From Bacillota bacterium (GTDB lineage Bacteria > Bacillota > Clostridia > Lachnospirales > Lachnospiraceae): a stretch of 64,000 bases of DNA. The DNA lies in the NCBI GenBank assembly GCA_023389295.1, contig JAEWEO010000198.1, forward strand, positions 42,534-106,533. Reading direction: 5' to 3'. The notes below the pieces were generated by a model that searched no databases, was not told the DNA's origin, and saw only the letters and a list, made by a program, of their open reading frames with translations. Below, piece by piece: positions 27,659 to 37,569 of the stretch (within the stretch, counting starts at the first letter, position 1; each line of letters begins with the position of its first letter). Position numbers and translations under genes: made by a program.

Positions 27659-28120
27659 ATGGGAAAAAAGATTTGTTTTGCAGCATCTTCGGGCGGACAT
27701 TTTGAACAGTTGCTGATGCTGACACCATTAATGGAGAAGTACGATAGTTTTGTTGTAACGGAGAAAACATCTTATAAGACAACCGTTAAGGGCGTGAAGA
27801 TGTACTACATGCATCAGGTCAACAGAAAAGAAAAGCTTTTTCCATTGTGGATGCTTGTGAATTTATTCAAAGCGTTACGAATCTCAATAAAAGAAAAGCC
27901 TGATATTATTATCACGACCGGTGTTCTTGCTATGATTCCGCTGTGTTTGCTTGTAAAAGTGTGTGGCGGAAAGCTTATTTACATAGAGTCATTTGCAAAA
28001 GTGACATCTGCTACAGAAACCGGAAAACTAATGTATAAGTATGCTGACCAGTTCTACGTGCAGTGGGAACCAATGAAAAAGATTTACCCTAATGCAATTT
28101 TCTTGGGTAGCATCTATTAA
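27659..28120 (+). CDS. Alg14/PssD-like membrane subunit of a split glycosyltransferase
   Basis: This 153-residue protein starts MGKKICFAASSGGHFEQLL, with the SGGH motif of the Alg14/PssD/Cps14F family, and has a hydrophobic segment LAMIPLCLLVKVCGG. In this family the protein anchors and activates a catalytic partner encoded next door. The ATG at 27659 follows GGGAG; an upstream TTG at 27650 is less likely. The pair probably adds a sugar, plausibly glucuronate, to the lipid-linked acceptor. Confidence 0.88.
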   Translation: MGKKICFAASSGGHFEQLLMLTPLMEKYDSFVVTEKTSYKTTVKGVKMYYMHQVNRKEKLFPLWMLVNLFKALRISIKEKPDIIITTGVLAMIPLCLLVKVCGGKLIYIESFAKVTSATETGKLMYKYADQFYVQWEPMKKIYPNAIFLGSIY

Positions 28121-28131
28121 GGGGGAGAAAG

Positions 28132-28614
28132 ATGATCTTTATAACACTTGGATCACAGAAGTTTCAGTTTAATAGATTGCTTAAGGCTATTGATGAGCTG
28201 GTTGAAACCGGTGAGATCCAGGATGAGGTGTTCGCACAGACTGGATATAGTGATTATGAACCGAAGAACTATCAGTTCAAGCAGTTTTTGGGTAGAGAAG
28301 AGTTTGTAACTGTTACTGGGAAAGCTGATATTGTTATAACTCACGGAGGAACCGGTGCGATTATCGGAGCTGTAAAAAAAGGAAAGAAAGTCATTGCAGT
28401 TCCAAGAAGAGCTAAAAACGGAGAGCACGTGGATGATCACCAGCTCCAGTTGGTTGGACAGTTCAAGGAACTGAATTTGATCTGTGAATGCTTGTATACT
28501 GAGAAAATTGGTGAGGCTTTAGAGACGGTTAAAAGAACTGAATATAAAGCTTATAAAAGTAACACTAAGACGATTCTTGATAGCATTGAGAAATATATAG
28601 AGGAGAGTAATTGA
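28132..28614 (+). CDS. Alg13/PssE-like catalytic subunit of a split glycosyltransferase
   Basis: The 160-residue protein corresponds to the C-terminal half of a GT28 (MurG-like) enzyme: MIFITLGSQKFQFNRLLKAI at the start, ADIVITHGGTGAIIGAV and PRRAKNGEHVDDHQ as donor-binding motifs. It works with the Alg14-like protein 11 nt upstream, as PssD-PssE and Cps14F-Cps14G do. Confidence 0.9.
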   Translation: MIFITLGSQKFQFNRLLKAIDELVETGEIQDEVFAQTGYSDYEPKNYQFKQFLGREEFVTVTGKADIVITHGGTGAIIGAVKKGKKVIAVPRRAKNGEHVDDHQLQLVGQFKELNLICECLYTEKIGEALETVKRTEYKAYKSNTKTILDSIEKYIEESN

Positions 28615-28615
28615 G

Positions 28616-29497
28616 ATGGATAACCTTTTGAAAAATGTAATATTAACGCCATTCAATATTCTATATAAAATATCTCCAGAAATTAATCTAAAAATTCTCT
28701 TTTTCATAAAACAGCACTATAGATTGAATTTGAAAAATCCTAAAACTTATAATGAAAAGTTGCAATGGATTAAATTGAATGATTGTAATCCATTGATGCC
28801 AATATGCTGTGATAAGTATGAGGTAAGACAATTTGTCGAGAAGCAGCAATGTGGAGAAATATTGAATAGATTAATCTGGGCAGGAACAAGTCCGGAAGAT
28901 ATTCCTTTTGAAAGTTTGCCAGCCAAGTGTGCTATAAAAGTTACTCACGGTTCAACATTCAATATTATATGTAAAGATACAACAAAGCTTGACAAAAAAA
29001 GTGTTATTGCGAAGTGTAAAAAGTGGCTTCAAGCAAAATTTTTGCCTTGTTATGGAGAGTGGTTTTATGGATTAGAACCACCCAAAGTAATTGTTGAAGA
29101 ATTTATTGAAAGCGCCGATGATGAACAACTTAGGGATTATAAAGTATTCTGTTTTAATGGCGTTCCAAAAATGATCAGAGTTGATACAGATCGTTTTACT
29201 GAACATAAGATGGATTTTTATGATTATAATTGGAATCGGATAGAGAAAGGAAATATGGGATATCCTGTATCAGGAAGGAATATTGAGAAACCTGAATGTT
29301 TAGAAAAACTTCTCAATTATGCGGCTAAATTATCAAAGCCTTTTTTACATGCTCGAGTGGATTTTTATATTGTTAAAGATAGGGTATATTTTGGAGAAAT
29401 AACATTTACTAATGGTGCGGGATTTGACAGATGCTCATCTTATGATTTTGATTTATTTATGGGCAACTGGTTAGATTTGTCTGTCAGAAGGGAATAA
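28616..29497 (+). CDS. TupA-like ATP-grasp protein of polysaccharide biosynthesis
   Basis: The 293-residue protein matches the TupA family (teichuronopeptide-type ATP-grasp): KTYNEKLQWIKLND near residue 42, PAKCAIKVTHGS, VVEEFI-type IVEEFIESADDEQLRDYK, and the metal/nucleotide region VYFGEITFTNGAGFDR. ATP-grasp enzymes join an amino or carboxyl group to a phosphorylated carboxylate, so this one may attach an amino acid to a uronate in the polysaccharide. It is adjacent to ugd and the split transferase, which supports a uronate substrate. Start 2 nt after the preceding stop. Confidence 0.82.
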   Translation: MDNLLKNVILTPFNILYKISPEINLKILFFIKQHYRLNLKNPKTYNEKLQWIKLNDCNPLMPICCDKYEVRQFVEKQQCGEILNRLIWAGTSPEDIPFESLPAKCAIKVTHGSTFNIICKDTTKLDKKSVIAKCKKWLQAKFLPCYGEWFYGLEPPKVIVEEFIESADDEQLRDYKVFCFNGVPKMIRVDTDRFTEHKMDFYDYNWNRIEKGNMGYPVSGRNIEKPECLEKLLNYAAKLSKPFLHARVDFYIVKDRVYFGEITFTNGAGFDRCSSYDFDLFMGNWLDLSVRRE

Positions 29498-29498
29498 A

Positions 29499-30557
29499 AT
29501 GCGAGTATTGGTGGTGGGACCGAGTTCAACTAGGTCTAAAGGTGGCATGGCTACTGTAATTAAAGAAATTGAAAATGACGAACATTTGCGTTTGTTTTAT
29601 GATTTAGATTCTTTTGAATCCTATATTGATGGTGGAAAAATAAACCGTCTGTTGTTTTCCGTTTACTCATACCTTAAGTTTACATTAACAAAAAAGAATT
29701 ATGATATCTATCATATTCATGCAGCATCACGGGGAAGTACATTTCGTAAGGGTTATTATGTACAAAAAGCAAAAAAATGGGGGAAGAAAGTTATTCTTCA
29801 TATTCATGGTGCTCAGTACATGGAATTTTATAATGAATGTAATGCGAAGAAAAAAGAGAAGCTTATAAGCATTTTAAAAGATGCAGATTTAGTTATTGCT
29901 CTTTCAAAAGAGTGGAAAAATAAATTTGATGAAACGTTTGGATTGACTAATTGCGTGGTGTTAGAAAATGGTATTAATACTGAAGTCTTGAGACCTGCAA
30001 TTACTCCGTCTGAAGTACATCAAAAATCATTTGTAACTCTTGGAAGATTAGGGCAAAGAAAAGGGACGTATGATTTGATTGATGCAGTCGATATTGCAAA
30101 AACAGTTGTTCCCGAGATTAAAGTCTATTTAGCAGGAGATGGAGAGGTTGATCAGATAAAAGCACTAGTATCAAAAAGGAATTTACAGAAAAACATAGAG
30201 GTAGTAGGTTGGATAAATTCTGATGGTAAACGTGAATTATTAAAACGCGTATCAACAGTAATACTAGCTTCATACAATGAAGGATTACCAATGTCTATTT
30301 TAGAGGGTATGGCTTGTGGAAAGGCAATAATAAGCACTATGGTTGGCGCAATTCCAGAAGTTGTTTCACGAAATAATGGTATATTGATTGAAGCTGGAGA
30401 TGTGCAAGCGCTTGCCAATGCAATTATTAAGTGCGCTCTTGATAAAAATATTATGAATGATATGGCACAGAATAATATTGCTAAAATTAAAAACAATTTT
30501 AGTATGACAATAATGCATGAAAAACTCGCAAATTATTATCATGAGGTGCTAGATTAA
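29499..30557 (+). CDS. Glycosyltransferase family 4 (GT-B fold)
   Basis: The 352-residue protein begins MRVLVVGPSSTRSKGGMATV with the family KGGMA loop, and carries the donor-binding segment SYNEGLPMSILEGMACGKAI with the paired glutamates of GT4. It is cytoplasmic, without membrane segments, and extends the lipid-linked oligosaccharide. Start 2 nt after the TupA-like gene. Donor and linkage are unknown. Confidence 0.9.
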   Translation: MRVLVVGPSSTRSKGGMATVIKEIENDEHLRLFYDLDSFESYIDGGKINRLLFSVYSYLKFTLTKKNYDIYHIHAASRGSTFRKGYYVQKAKKWGKKVILHIHGAQYMEFYNECNAKKKEKLISILKDADLVIALSKEWKNKFDETFGLTNCVVLENGINTEVLRPAITPSEVHQKSFVTLGRLGQRKGTYDLIDAVDIAKTVVPEIKVYLAGDGEVDQIKALVSKRNLQKNIEVVGWINSDGKRELLKRVSTVILASYNEGLPMSILEGMACGKAIISTMVGAIPEVVSRNNGILIEAGDVQALANAIIKCALDKNIMNDMAQNNIAKIKNNFSMTIMHEKLANYYHEVLD

Positions 30558-30586
30558 TACTGCGCAAGAATGAAAGAGGTATATTT

Positions 30587-31330
30587 ATGATTCCAAAAAA
30601 AATAGTTTATATATGGTTTGGAAAAGGTGAAAAAAGCGAACTAATCCAGCGGTGCATTTTAACAAACCATGATGTGCTTAATGGGTGGGATTTTGTTGAG
30701 TATACTGAGGAGAATTATGATGTTAGTTCCTGTAAATATATAGTAGAAGCTTACAGGAAAAAGAAATATGCATTTGCTTCTGACTTTGCTCGGTTCGATA
30801 TTTTGTATAAATATGGCGGAGTATATGTTGATACCGATGTGGAATTTATAAAATGCATCCCTGATTATTTCCTGAATGGTAAAGGATTTACGGGTATAGA
30901 AGCCAATAACAAAATTGCACCGGGCTTAGTATTTGCATGTGAGCCTGGTAATTTAATCGTTAAAGAAATAATTGAATCCTATAAAAACGACTCATTTATA
31001 CTGCTAAATGGAAAAATGAACACAAAAACTGTGGTTGATAGGGTTTCAGAGATTTTTGCTAAATACGGTTTTAAGAATGATGGAACAGAACAGGTTATTG
31101 AAGGATTTCATATTTATCCATGCGAATGCTTTTGTGCATATGATTTTGTGACTGGAGAGTTTGAAGTTACGGATAGAACATTTTCTATTCATCACTATAC
31201 AGCGACATGGTTGCCATTCCATAAAAAAATGAAGAAAGCTTGCAAAAAAATGATCAGAGATATAATAAGCATAGAGAATTATAAAAAGCTAGTACAGGTA
31301 AAAAGAAAGTTTTTCGGTATCCATAGCTAA
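30587..31330 (+). CDS. DXD-type glycosyltransferase (GT32/OCH1-like)
   Basis: The 247-residue protein begins MIPKKIVYIWFGKGEKSELI and has AFASDFARFDILYKYGGVY followed by D82-T83-D84, the DXD metal-binding motif of sugar-binding GT32-like enzymes. A C-terminal SIHHYTATW histidine region completes the family pattern. The donor is unknown. Confidence 0.88.
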   Translation: MIPKKIVYIWFGKGEKSELIQRCILTNHDVLNGWDFVEYTEENYDVSSCKYIVEAYRKKKYAFASDFARFDILYKYGGVYVDTDVEFIKCIPDYFLNGKGFTGIEANNKIAPGLVFACEPGNLIVKEIIESYKNDSFILLNGKMNTKTVVDRVSEIFAKYGFKNDGTEQVIEGFHIYPCECFCAYDFVTGEFEVTDRTFSIHHYTATWLPFHKKMKKACKKMIRDIISIENYKKLVQVKRKFFGIHS

Positions 31331-31358
31331 TGTAGAAAAAAAGGAGGAAAAGTTATAA

Positions 31359-32531
31359 ATGAAAAAAAGTATGCTAACAATATCGGTTCTAGATATTGCA
31401 ACTTATAGCATGGTTGTAAAAACGTTTCTTTCTTTAAGTGTTGCAATTCCTTCCAATGATATTATTGATTCCATTCTTACCGTAATATTTATTCTTACCG
31501 TAATATATTCAATTCTAAGAAAAAATTATAAGCAAAAGGAATTAATTGTTATTTTCGGTATATCGTTGGTGCTTTTATATACTTCGTTGACTAATAAATA
31601 TTATGATCCACTAATATCTTTTTTATTTATTATTGCTATTAAGAATTCTGATATCAATAGCATCATAAAGAAAATATATAAGTGCAATCTTTATATGCTA
31701 GCTTTACATAGTATATTTACCGTTGTGGGCTTAATTAGCGGAAGAATTGTTCTAATAAACTTTATTCGTGGTGTATATCGAGTAAATTTAGGTTTTGTGC
31801 ATCCTAATTCCTTTGGAGCATTTTGCTTTGTAATGATATCAATGAATTTGTGGATTAATTATGAAGTTTTGAATAGAAAAAAATATCTCTTTTCGATATT
31901 TATAGCGGTAGTATGTTTCTTTTTGTCTCAGTCAAGAACGGCTTTTTTCTTAAGTATAATTTGTATCATACTTGTAATGCTTTCTAAACGTAATGCATTA
32001 CTCATTAAATGTGTAAACTTGGCGGCAAAAATTTTGTTTCCACTATCTGCCTTGTTTGTTTACGTGTTAGTACGTTTATATGAAAAAGGGAGCGAGATTG
32101 CAATCCTTTTTGATAACTTCTTAACTGGTAGAATTAATTTGGGCGCGTTTGCATTAAATAGAGTAGGTTTTACTTATTTAGGAAGATTTATAGACTTTTA
32201 TGGAAGATTAGCGTCATACCAGGCGGATTACACGTTAAATACGTTTACTTTTGATTGTATCTATACTTTCATGTTTTGTAGTATGGGATTGATATATGTA
32301 GTTATCTTCAGCCTTCTTTTTTATCTATTGGCAAAAAGAAAAAATGTTCTAATTAATATTTATTTGATTCTTTGGATTTTGTATGGAATAACTGAAGTAA
32401 CATGTTTAAATGGCTTTAATTTTTTTCCATTCTTTCTGCTAGTAGTTTTGATTAACAAAAAGTCCTATATTACAAATGAGGGTGGTACTATTTATGAACG
32501 AAATTGTATCGGTGATAATACCGATTTATAA
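31359..32531 (+). CDS. wzy: Wzy-type polysaccharide polymerase
   Basis: The 390-residue protein is almost entirely hydrophobic with about ten predicted membrane segments. It has the GFVHPNSFGAFCF loop and SQSRTAFFLSII, which are typical of Gram-positive Wzy/O-antigen ligase-like proteins. It joins flipped repeat units on the outer face of the membrane. AAGGAGG precedes the ATG. Its last 38 bases overlap the next gene. Base composition is noticeably AT-rich, as for most genes from 28.6 to 40.7 kb. Confidence 0.85.
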   Translation: MKKSMLTISVLDIATYSMVVKTFLSLSVAIPSNDIIDSILTVIFILTVIYSILRKNYKQKELIVIFGISLVLLYTSLTNKYYDPLISFLFIIAIKNSDINSIIKKIYKCNLYMLALHSIFTVVGLISGRIVLINFIRGVYRVNLGFVHPNSFGAFCFVMISMNLWINYEVLNRKKYLFSIFIAVVCFFLSQSRTAFFLSIICIILVMLSKRNALLIKCVNLAAKILFPLSALFVYVLVRLYEKGSEIAILFDNFLTGRINLGAFALNRVGFTYLGRFIDFYGRLASYQADYTLNTFTFDCIYTFMFCSMGLIYVVIFSLLFYLLAKRKNVLINIYLILWILYGITEVTCLNGFNFFPFFLLVVLINKKSYITNEGGTIYERNCIGDNTDL

Positions 32532-33522
32532 CGAAAAACGATACTTTAAAACTTGTATAAACAGTGTAATTAATCAGACCTATAAAAGATTGCAAATAGT
32601 AGTGATCGATGACGGGTCGGAAGAAGAGTGTGTTAAAAATATTGATTCGGTATGTGGGCAAGACAATAGAATAGAAATATACCATATACAAAATGGTGGT
32701 GTTTCAAATGCCAGAAATATAGGTTTAACCAAAGCTAAGGGTAAGTGGGTTCTATTTGTTGATGCAGATGATTTACTACTGCCTGGAGCCATAGAGTCTC
32801 TGATATCGATTTATTACGAGACTAATTGTTCTGTTTTTGGTAATTATATTCGAGATACAGAGAAATTTGATGTACAAAAAAAGCATTCCTATGGTACTTA
32901 TACAAATAATGAGATTATATCAACGATTTATGATTTCAATAAACACATAAATCAGTTTGAGCATATTGATAATTCAAAGACGAGCTTCTTTTATTCAGTA
33001 TGGGGGAAACTTTATGTAAGAGATGTTATTTTACAAAACATGATATCTTTTGAATCTCAACTTGCACTTGGTGAGGATATCGTGTTTAATTTGGAGTATT
33101 TAAAACAAGTTCCTAAAGTGGTTGTTTCTGATACAAGTGTATATTGTTATCGAAATAATGATAGTTCAGCATCGCATATATTTTTGTTGAAAGATCTTAA
33201 TAGCGTTATTAACTTAGTAGAAAGTATTTCACAAAACAATCAATTAGTAGCTACTAATTTTTGTGTATATTTCTTGTTACTGACATTAATCGACGTAGTA
33301 GAGAATAGGCAAAACGAAGTTAAGCATGCATATTTTGACTTCATTAAGACGGAAAGAGTCAGTTCTTGGATTAAGAGTTATGATTCAGCTTGCTTTCTAC
33401 CCGGGGTACAAGGGAACGTTTTTAGAATAGTTCTTAGATTGTGGAAATCAAAATTATACGGAGCATCATATATGCTTATTAGGTTGTATCTGGAATTGAA
33501 AATTACTGTTAAACATCATTGA
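32494..33522 (+). CDS. Glycosyltransferase family 2
   Basis: The 342-residue protein has the GT-A pattern: VSVIIPIYNEKRYF at the start, VIDDGSEEE, NGGVSNARNIGL and the DXD-type FVDADD. A C-terminal extension of about 120 residues carries LALGEDIVFNLEYL. The ATG at 32494 follows GAGGGTGG and overlaps wzy; an in-frame GTG-like start at 32476 would put the ribosome binding site inside. Confidence 0.92.
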   Translation: MNEIVSVIIPIYNEKRYFKTCINSVINQTYKRLQIVVIDDGSEEECVKNIDSVCGQDNRIEIYHIQNGGVSNARNIGLTKAKGKWVLFVDADDLLLPGAIESLISIYYETNCSVFGNYIRDTEKFDVQKKHSYGTYTNNEIISTIYDFNKHINQFEHIDNSKTSFFYSVWGKLYVRDVILQNMISFESQLALGEDIVFNLEYLKQVPKVVVSDTSVYCYRNNDSSASHIFLLKDLNSVINLVESISQNNQLVATNFCVYFLLLTLIDVVENRQNEVKHAYFDFIKTERVSSWIKSYDSACFLPGVQGNVFRIVLRLWKSKLYGASYMLIRLYLELKITVKHH

Positions 33523-33740
33523 TTGGAGTGTCAAAAGTACCTTTTCAAAAAGTTATTCGGCAATTTGTACAAAACATAATTAACGTAAATTGAAGATTGT
33601 GCGGTTTAAATACTTACAGCTTTTTTTTATCCTATACAAGTTTGTTCGCAATTAAAACTGAGACTATGTTTTGTGCATATTTTTAAGCAAAAATGAAAAA
33701 TTGACCTTTTGACACTTGAATCATCATTAAAGGAGCAAAA

Positions 33741-35189
33741 ATGATTACTAAAGTACTGTTTATTGTTCCACATCCAGATGATGAGTTAAACATAGGTGGA
33801 CAACTATTGTATGACTTGTCGAAAAAAGGAATTCAGATTTATTTGATTTATACTACAAATGGTGATTCAGATAGGAATATAGGTAACAAAAGAATTTCCC
33901 AAGCATATAGCGCGTTGAAAGTTCTAGGTGTTCCACAGCAAAATGTTTTCTTTATGGGATATGCAGATGGATGGGCGGACAAACAACATATTTATAATAA
34001 TCCAGAAAATAAAATACTTGAATCCCTTTCAGGAAAGACACACACCAATTCGCTTGCTGAGTATGATGAATATTGCTATCAAATCGAAGGTGTTCATCAT
34101 TCATTTACAAGACTAAACTTCAAAACAGACTTAAAGAATTTGATTGCAATGATAAAAGCTTGTTTAATTGTTTGTGTTGATTTTGACAAACATCCTGATC
34201 ATAGAGCTGCATCTTTGTTTTTTGAAGAAGTGATGGGGGAACTATTAAAAGAGGATATGAGCTACGCGCCTATCGTACTGAAAAAGTTTGCATACGATGG
34301 CGTATGGACCGGAGCACGAGATTACTATACTAATCCTAGAATTCCAACACTTTATCAAAAAAGTTACATATATTCTAATGGAGCGCATGAACTGTCATCA
34401 CCATGCTTTTCTTGGAATCAAAGATTAAGATTCAGTACTAATCAAAGTACAAAAGGGAATTTTCTGTTTCTTAATCCGATTTTTAAAGCTGCGTTAAAGC
34501 ATATATCAACTAACGCTTTTTATTGTTCACTTGGAATTATAAATGATGATATTGTTTTTTGGTGGAGACCAACAGAAAACCTAATGATGAAATCTGAGAT
34601 ACAAACATCATCAGGAACCTCCATATTTCTTAATGATTTTAAATTATATGATTCTTCAGATATATTGAATATTAACGAACCATTTAAGAATCCAGAATAT
34701 GGCGCATGGGTTCCGGATGAGGACGATCTATTTCCAGAAATTAATATTCGATTTGAGGAAGAGCAGATTGTAAAAGAAATAATTATTTATGAATGTTGTG
34801 ACTATATCAATCATGTAAAATTAGTTGAGATAGTGGTAGATGAAAAGACAATATTCAAAGGCGAGTTAGAAAATAGTGGGCTTGGTAAAGTTATAATTTT
34901 AGAAGATAGTATTAGAACTAAAGAAATATCTTTGAAAATTTTAGATTATGAGGGTGTTCCCATGATTACTGAAATAGAGGCTTATTCAAAAAAACAGACG
35001 TTTGACTGGGAGAGTTTCCCGATTGATAGATATTCAGAACAGACCCAGCTAAGTGGCAGATTAAATGATAAACTATTGATTTATGCGTTATGTGCAATTA
35101 AGTATAAGTTGCCTTATGAAGTTTTGAGATTGATGAGTCGTATAAAAAAATGGTTCAAGACGCTGCACCATAAATGTATTACTATCTAA
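33741..35189 (+). CDS. PIG-L family deacetylase with a C-terminal discoidin-like domain
   Basis: The 482-residue protein begins with a PIG-L domain: the zinc-binding PHPDDE (residues 10-15) and a second histidine site HPDH (about 151-154). This family removes N-acetyl groups from GlcNAc-type substrates. The region of about residues 310-420 (GAWVPDEDDLFPEINIRF, then EIIIYECCDYINHVKLVEI) resembles an F5/8 type C beta-sandwich, likely for carbohydrate binding. No signal peptide is visible, so it should act on cytoplasmic sugar nucleotides or lipid-linked intermediates. It is preceded by a 218-nt gap with no clear promoter. Confidence 0.82.
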   Translation: MITKVLFIVPHPDDELNIGGQLLYDLSKKGIQIYLIYTTNGDSDRNIGNKRISQAYSALKVLGVPQQNVFFMGYADGWADKQHIYNNPENKILESLSGKTHTNSLAEYDEYCYQIEGVHHSFTRLNFKTDLKNLIAMIKACLIVCVDFDKHPDHRAASLFFEEVMGELLKEDMSYAPIVLKKFAYDGVWTGARDYYTNPRIPTLYQKSYIYSNGAHELSSPCFSWNQRLRFSTNQSTKGNFLFLNPIFKAALKHISTNAFYCSLGIINDDIVFWWRPTENLMMKSEIQTSSGTSIFLNDFKLYDSSDILNINEPFKNPEYGAWVPDEDDLFPEINIRFEEEQIVKEIIIYECCDYINHVKLVEIVVDEKTIFKGELENSGLGKVIILEDSIRTKEISLKILDYEGVPMITEIEAYSKKQTFDWESFPIDRYSEQTQLSGRLNDKLLIYALCAIKYKLPYEVLRLMSRIKKWFKTLHHKCITI

Positions 35190-35276
35190 TAAAAATGAAA
35201 TGTAAGGGAATTATTTCTTTAATTATAATAAGTGATATCCATATCAACATGTGGGTTAATGTGTAAAGGACATGTA

Positions 35277-36341
35277 ATGATGAAGATAATAAGAACAGAC
35301 GTGAAATCATTGAAAGATTTCGAATTGTTAAAACAGGAATGGGAATTATTGCAAGAAGGGAATGATATGACAGTTTTTCAATCATATGACTGGAATAGAT
35401 TATTGTTTTTGGAGTTGCAGAATAAAATGTTTGGAAAATTTATTAATAAGGTAGTGGTATATCAGGTATTTGATGAGTCTGAGATTACAATGATTCTACC
35501 GCTTTATATACATACCATTAGCAATAAGATAAAGTGGATCGGAAAAAAAAGAGGTTTATACTTGCTTGGAAACGGGAGCTACTCAGACTATCTTAATGCA
35601 ATCTATATGGTTTTTGACCAAAATGTATTCTCAGCATTATTAGAACAAATACACAGAGATTATCCAAAGCTTAGTTTATTTATGACAGATGTTAGAGATG
35701 ACACTAATATTTCGATGTTTTTAAAAAGAATATATGGTGTGGATAATAAGATTATTTCTGTGGCTATAAAAAAGCCTGAGTCCATAGAGACATATAACAA
35801 TTCGCTTTCAAAAAGTACTAAGCAGAATTTAAGAACGGCATTGAACAGAATGAAAAAGGGTAATATTTCATATCGTTATGAAATTTTTGGTAAAACACAG
35901 GATATAATTTTATTAAATTCACTTAAAAAAATACATATTGACAGAATGGAAGTAAAGATGAAAAATAATGTTGATATTTTGCATCTTATATCTTCAAAAA
36001 TCAGATTTTATTTAAAAAAGCAACAAGAGCTGCACAATAATATTGTTTTTGAAAGTATGCAAGTGCTGGATAATTCTTTTTTGCTAGTTGTATATTTGAA
36101 TGATAATATAGCTGGATATTTATATGGACTAAAAGATAGAAATAAAGTAAGAATAGTGCAAAACTGTTTCGATCAAGAATATGCTTTTTATTCTCCATTG
36201 TTTAGAGCAGCATATGATTATATAGTAACAGCATTTGAATGCAATTCACTAGATGAACTTGACTTCACAAGGGGAGATGAACCGTACAAATATAAATTGG
36301 GTGGTGTCGAAACTGAACTAAGCAGTTTTATACTGTTTTAA
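35277..36341 (+). CDS. CelD/BcsL-type GNAT acyltransferase
   Basis: The 354-residue protein has the bipartite FemAB-like GNAT layout of polysaccharide CelD/BcsL acetyltransferases: TVFQSYDWNRLLF near residue 32, KQNLRTALNRMKK (about 183-195), and the C-terminal LDFTRGDEPYKYKLGG motif. It probably acylates an amino sugar, perhaps one exposed by the preceding PIG-L deacetylase, which would swap the acyl group. ATG 35277 or 35280 fits the AAAGGA at 35265-35270; an earlier GTG at 35232 lacks a ribosome binding site. Confidence 0.8.
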   Translation: MMKIIRTDVKSLKDFELLKQEWELLQEGNDMTVFQSYDWNRLLFLELQNKMFGKFINKVVVYQVFDESEITMILPLYIHTISNKIKWIGKKRGLYLLGNGSYSDYLNAIYMVFDQNVFSALLEQIHRDYPKLSLFMTDVRDDTNISMFLKRIYGVDNKIISVAIKKPESIETYNNSLSKSTKQNLRTALNRMKKGNISYRYEIFGKTQDIILLNSLKKIHIDRMEVKMKNNVDILHLISSKIRFYLKKQQELHNNIVFESMQVLDNSFLLVVYLNDNIAGYLYGLKDRNKVRIVQNCFDQEYAFYSPLFRAAYDYIVTAFECNSLDELDFTRGDEPYKYKLGGVETELSSFILF

Positions 36342-36473
36342 TGTTTTGTAAGTATAATATTTACGAAATAAAGAGTATGGAAAATAATGCGTTTGTCCTT
36401 TTGAAAAAGTCGGAGAGTACATCACAAAAGAGACTATATTCACAAATAATGTATAATTGCGAGGTTGACATAG

Positions 36474-37484
36474 ATGTCTACAAAAATAGGAATAATTACC
36501 ATAGAATCATTTAATTATGGGAATAGACTTCAGAATTTTGCTTTGCAACATACTTTGGAAAAACTCGGGTATGAAGTTGAAACTATTCAGAGAAATCCAG
36601 CGAAATCTTATCAGACCCACATTAAACGGTGGGCAAAAAAAGTGATTCAAAGAATTTCGAGGTCAAAGGGGGCAAGATTCCAGGAATTTGACACGTTAAT
36701 TCGCCATAGTAAATATTATGCAACTAACAGTGAGATATCTGACAATATAAAGCAACATTTTGATTATTTTATTGCAGGTAGTGATCAGATTTGGAATCCG
36801 TATTATGACTTTGTTGGGAGTGTTGAGTGTCTAACCTTTGCAAATCCTGAGCAAAGAATCGCGTATGCAGGAAGTTTCGGTATTTCTTCATTACCTGTAT
36901 CCAAACAAGCTTTATATAAAGAATGGTTTTCTGATTTCAATCATATTTCTGTGAGAGAAGAGGCTGGGGCACAAATTATTAAGCAACTTACAGGAAAAGA
37001 TGTTCCTGTTGTTTTAGATCCAACTTTGTTGCTGACTGCATCGGATTGGAGGAGTATTGAAAAAAAAACGTGTGATATGCCAGTAGGAGATTATGTTCTT
37101 GTTTACTATGTAGAAGATATGAGTACATCTTTTAGAGAAGCAGTTGAAAAAGCAAAAAAAACTATGACTGTAATCGATATTAAGGCAAAACAAAAAAATG
37201 GTCATGAGTGGTCAGTTGGGCCTTCAGAATTTTTGTGGCTGATAGATCATGCTGAAATCTTGTATACCGATTCATTTCATGGTACTGTATTCTCAATCTT
37301 ATTCCATACAAAATTTCGCGTATTTGAACGGGATGGAATAAAAATGAATTCAAGAATTGATACATTATTAAATATATTGGCAATTAATCAGGAGAAGACT
37401 GATTTTACTAATGTTGAGAAAAGGCTTGAGGTGTTAAGAAAAGATTCTATTCAATTTTTGAAAACTGCACTCCAATATAAATAA
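36474..37484 (+). CDS. Polysaccharide pyruvyl transferase family protein
   Basis: The 336-residue protein has the PS_pyruv_trans pattern: IESFNYGNRLQNFALQHTL at the start, FIAGSDQIWNP (about residues 100-110) and SFHGTVFSILF near the C-terminus. Such enzymes attach ketal-linked pyruvate from phosphoenolpyruvate to a sugar, giving a negative charge. Gram-positive members of this subgroup often occur with an FrhB-domain protein such as that at 41504. It is preceded by a 132-nt gap and GAGG. Confidence 0.87.
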   Translation: MSTKIGIITIESFNYGNRLQNFALQHTLEKLGYEVETIQRNPAKSYQTHIKRWAKKVIQRISRSKGARFQEFDTLIRHSKYYATNSEISDNIKQHFDYFIAGSDQIWNPYYDFVGSVECLTFANPEQRIAYAGSFGISSLPVSKQALYKEWFSDFNHISVREEAGAQIIKQLTGKDVPVVLDPTLLLTASDWRSIEKKTCDMPVGDYVLVYYVEDMSTSFREAVEKAKKTMTVIDIKAKQKNGHEWSVGPSEFLWLIDHAEILYTDSFHGTVFSILFHTKFRVFERDGIKMNSRIDTLLNILAINQEKTDFTNVEKRLEVLRKDSIQFLKTALQYK

Positions 37485-37569
37485 ATAAGTCAACTTTCCT
37501 GCCTTAAATTCGCAAACATAGCCTGAATAAATGAGGCTTGTGAGGCCATCCAAAACTGGAGTTTATTTT

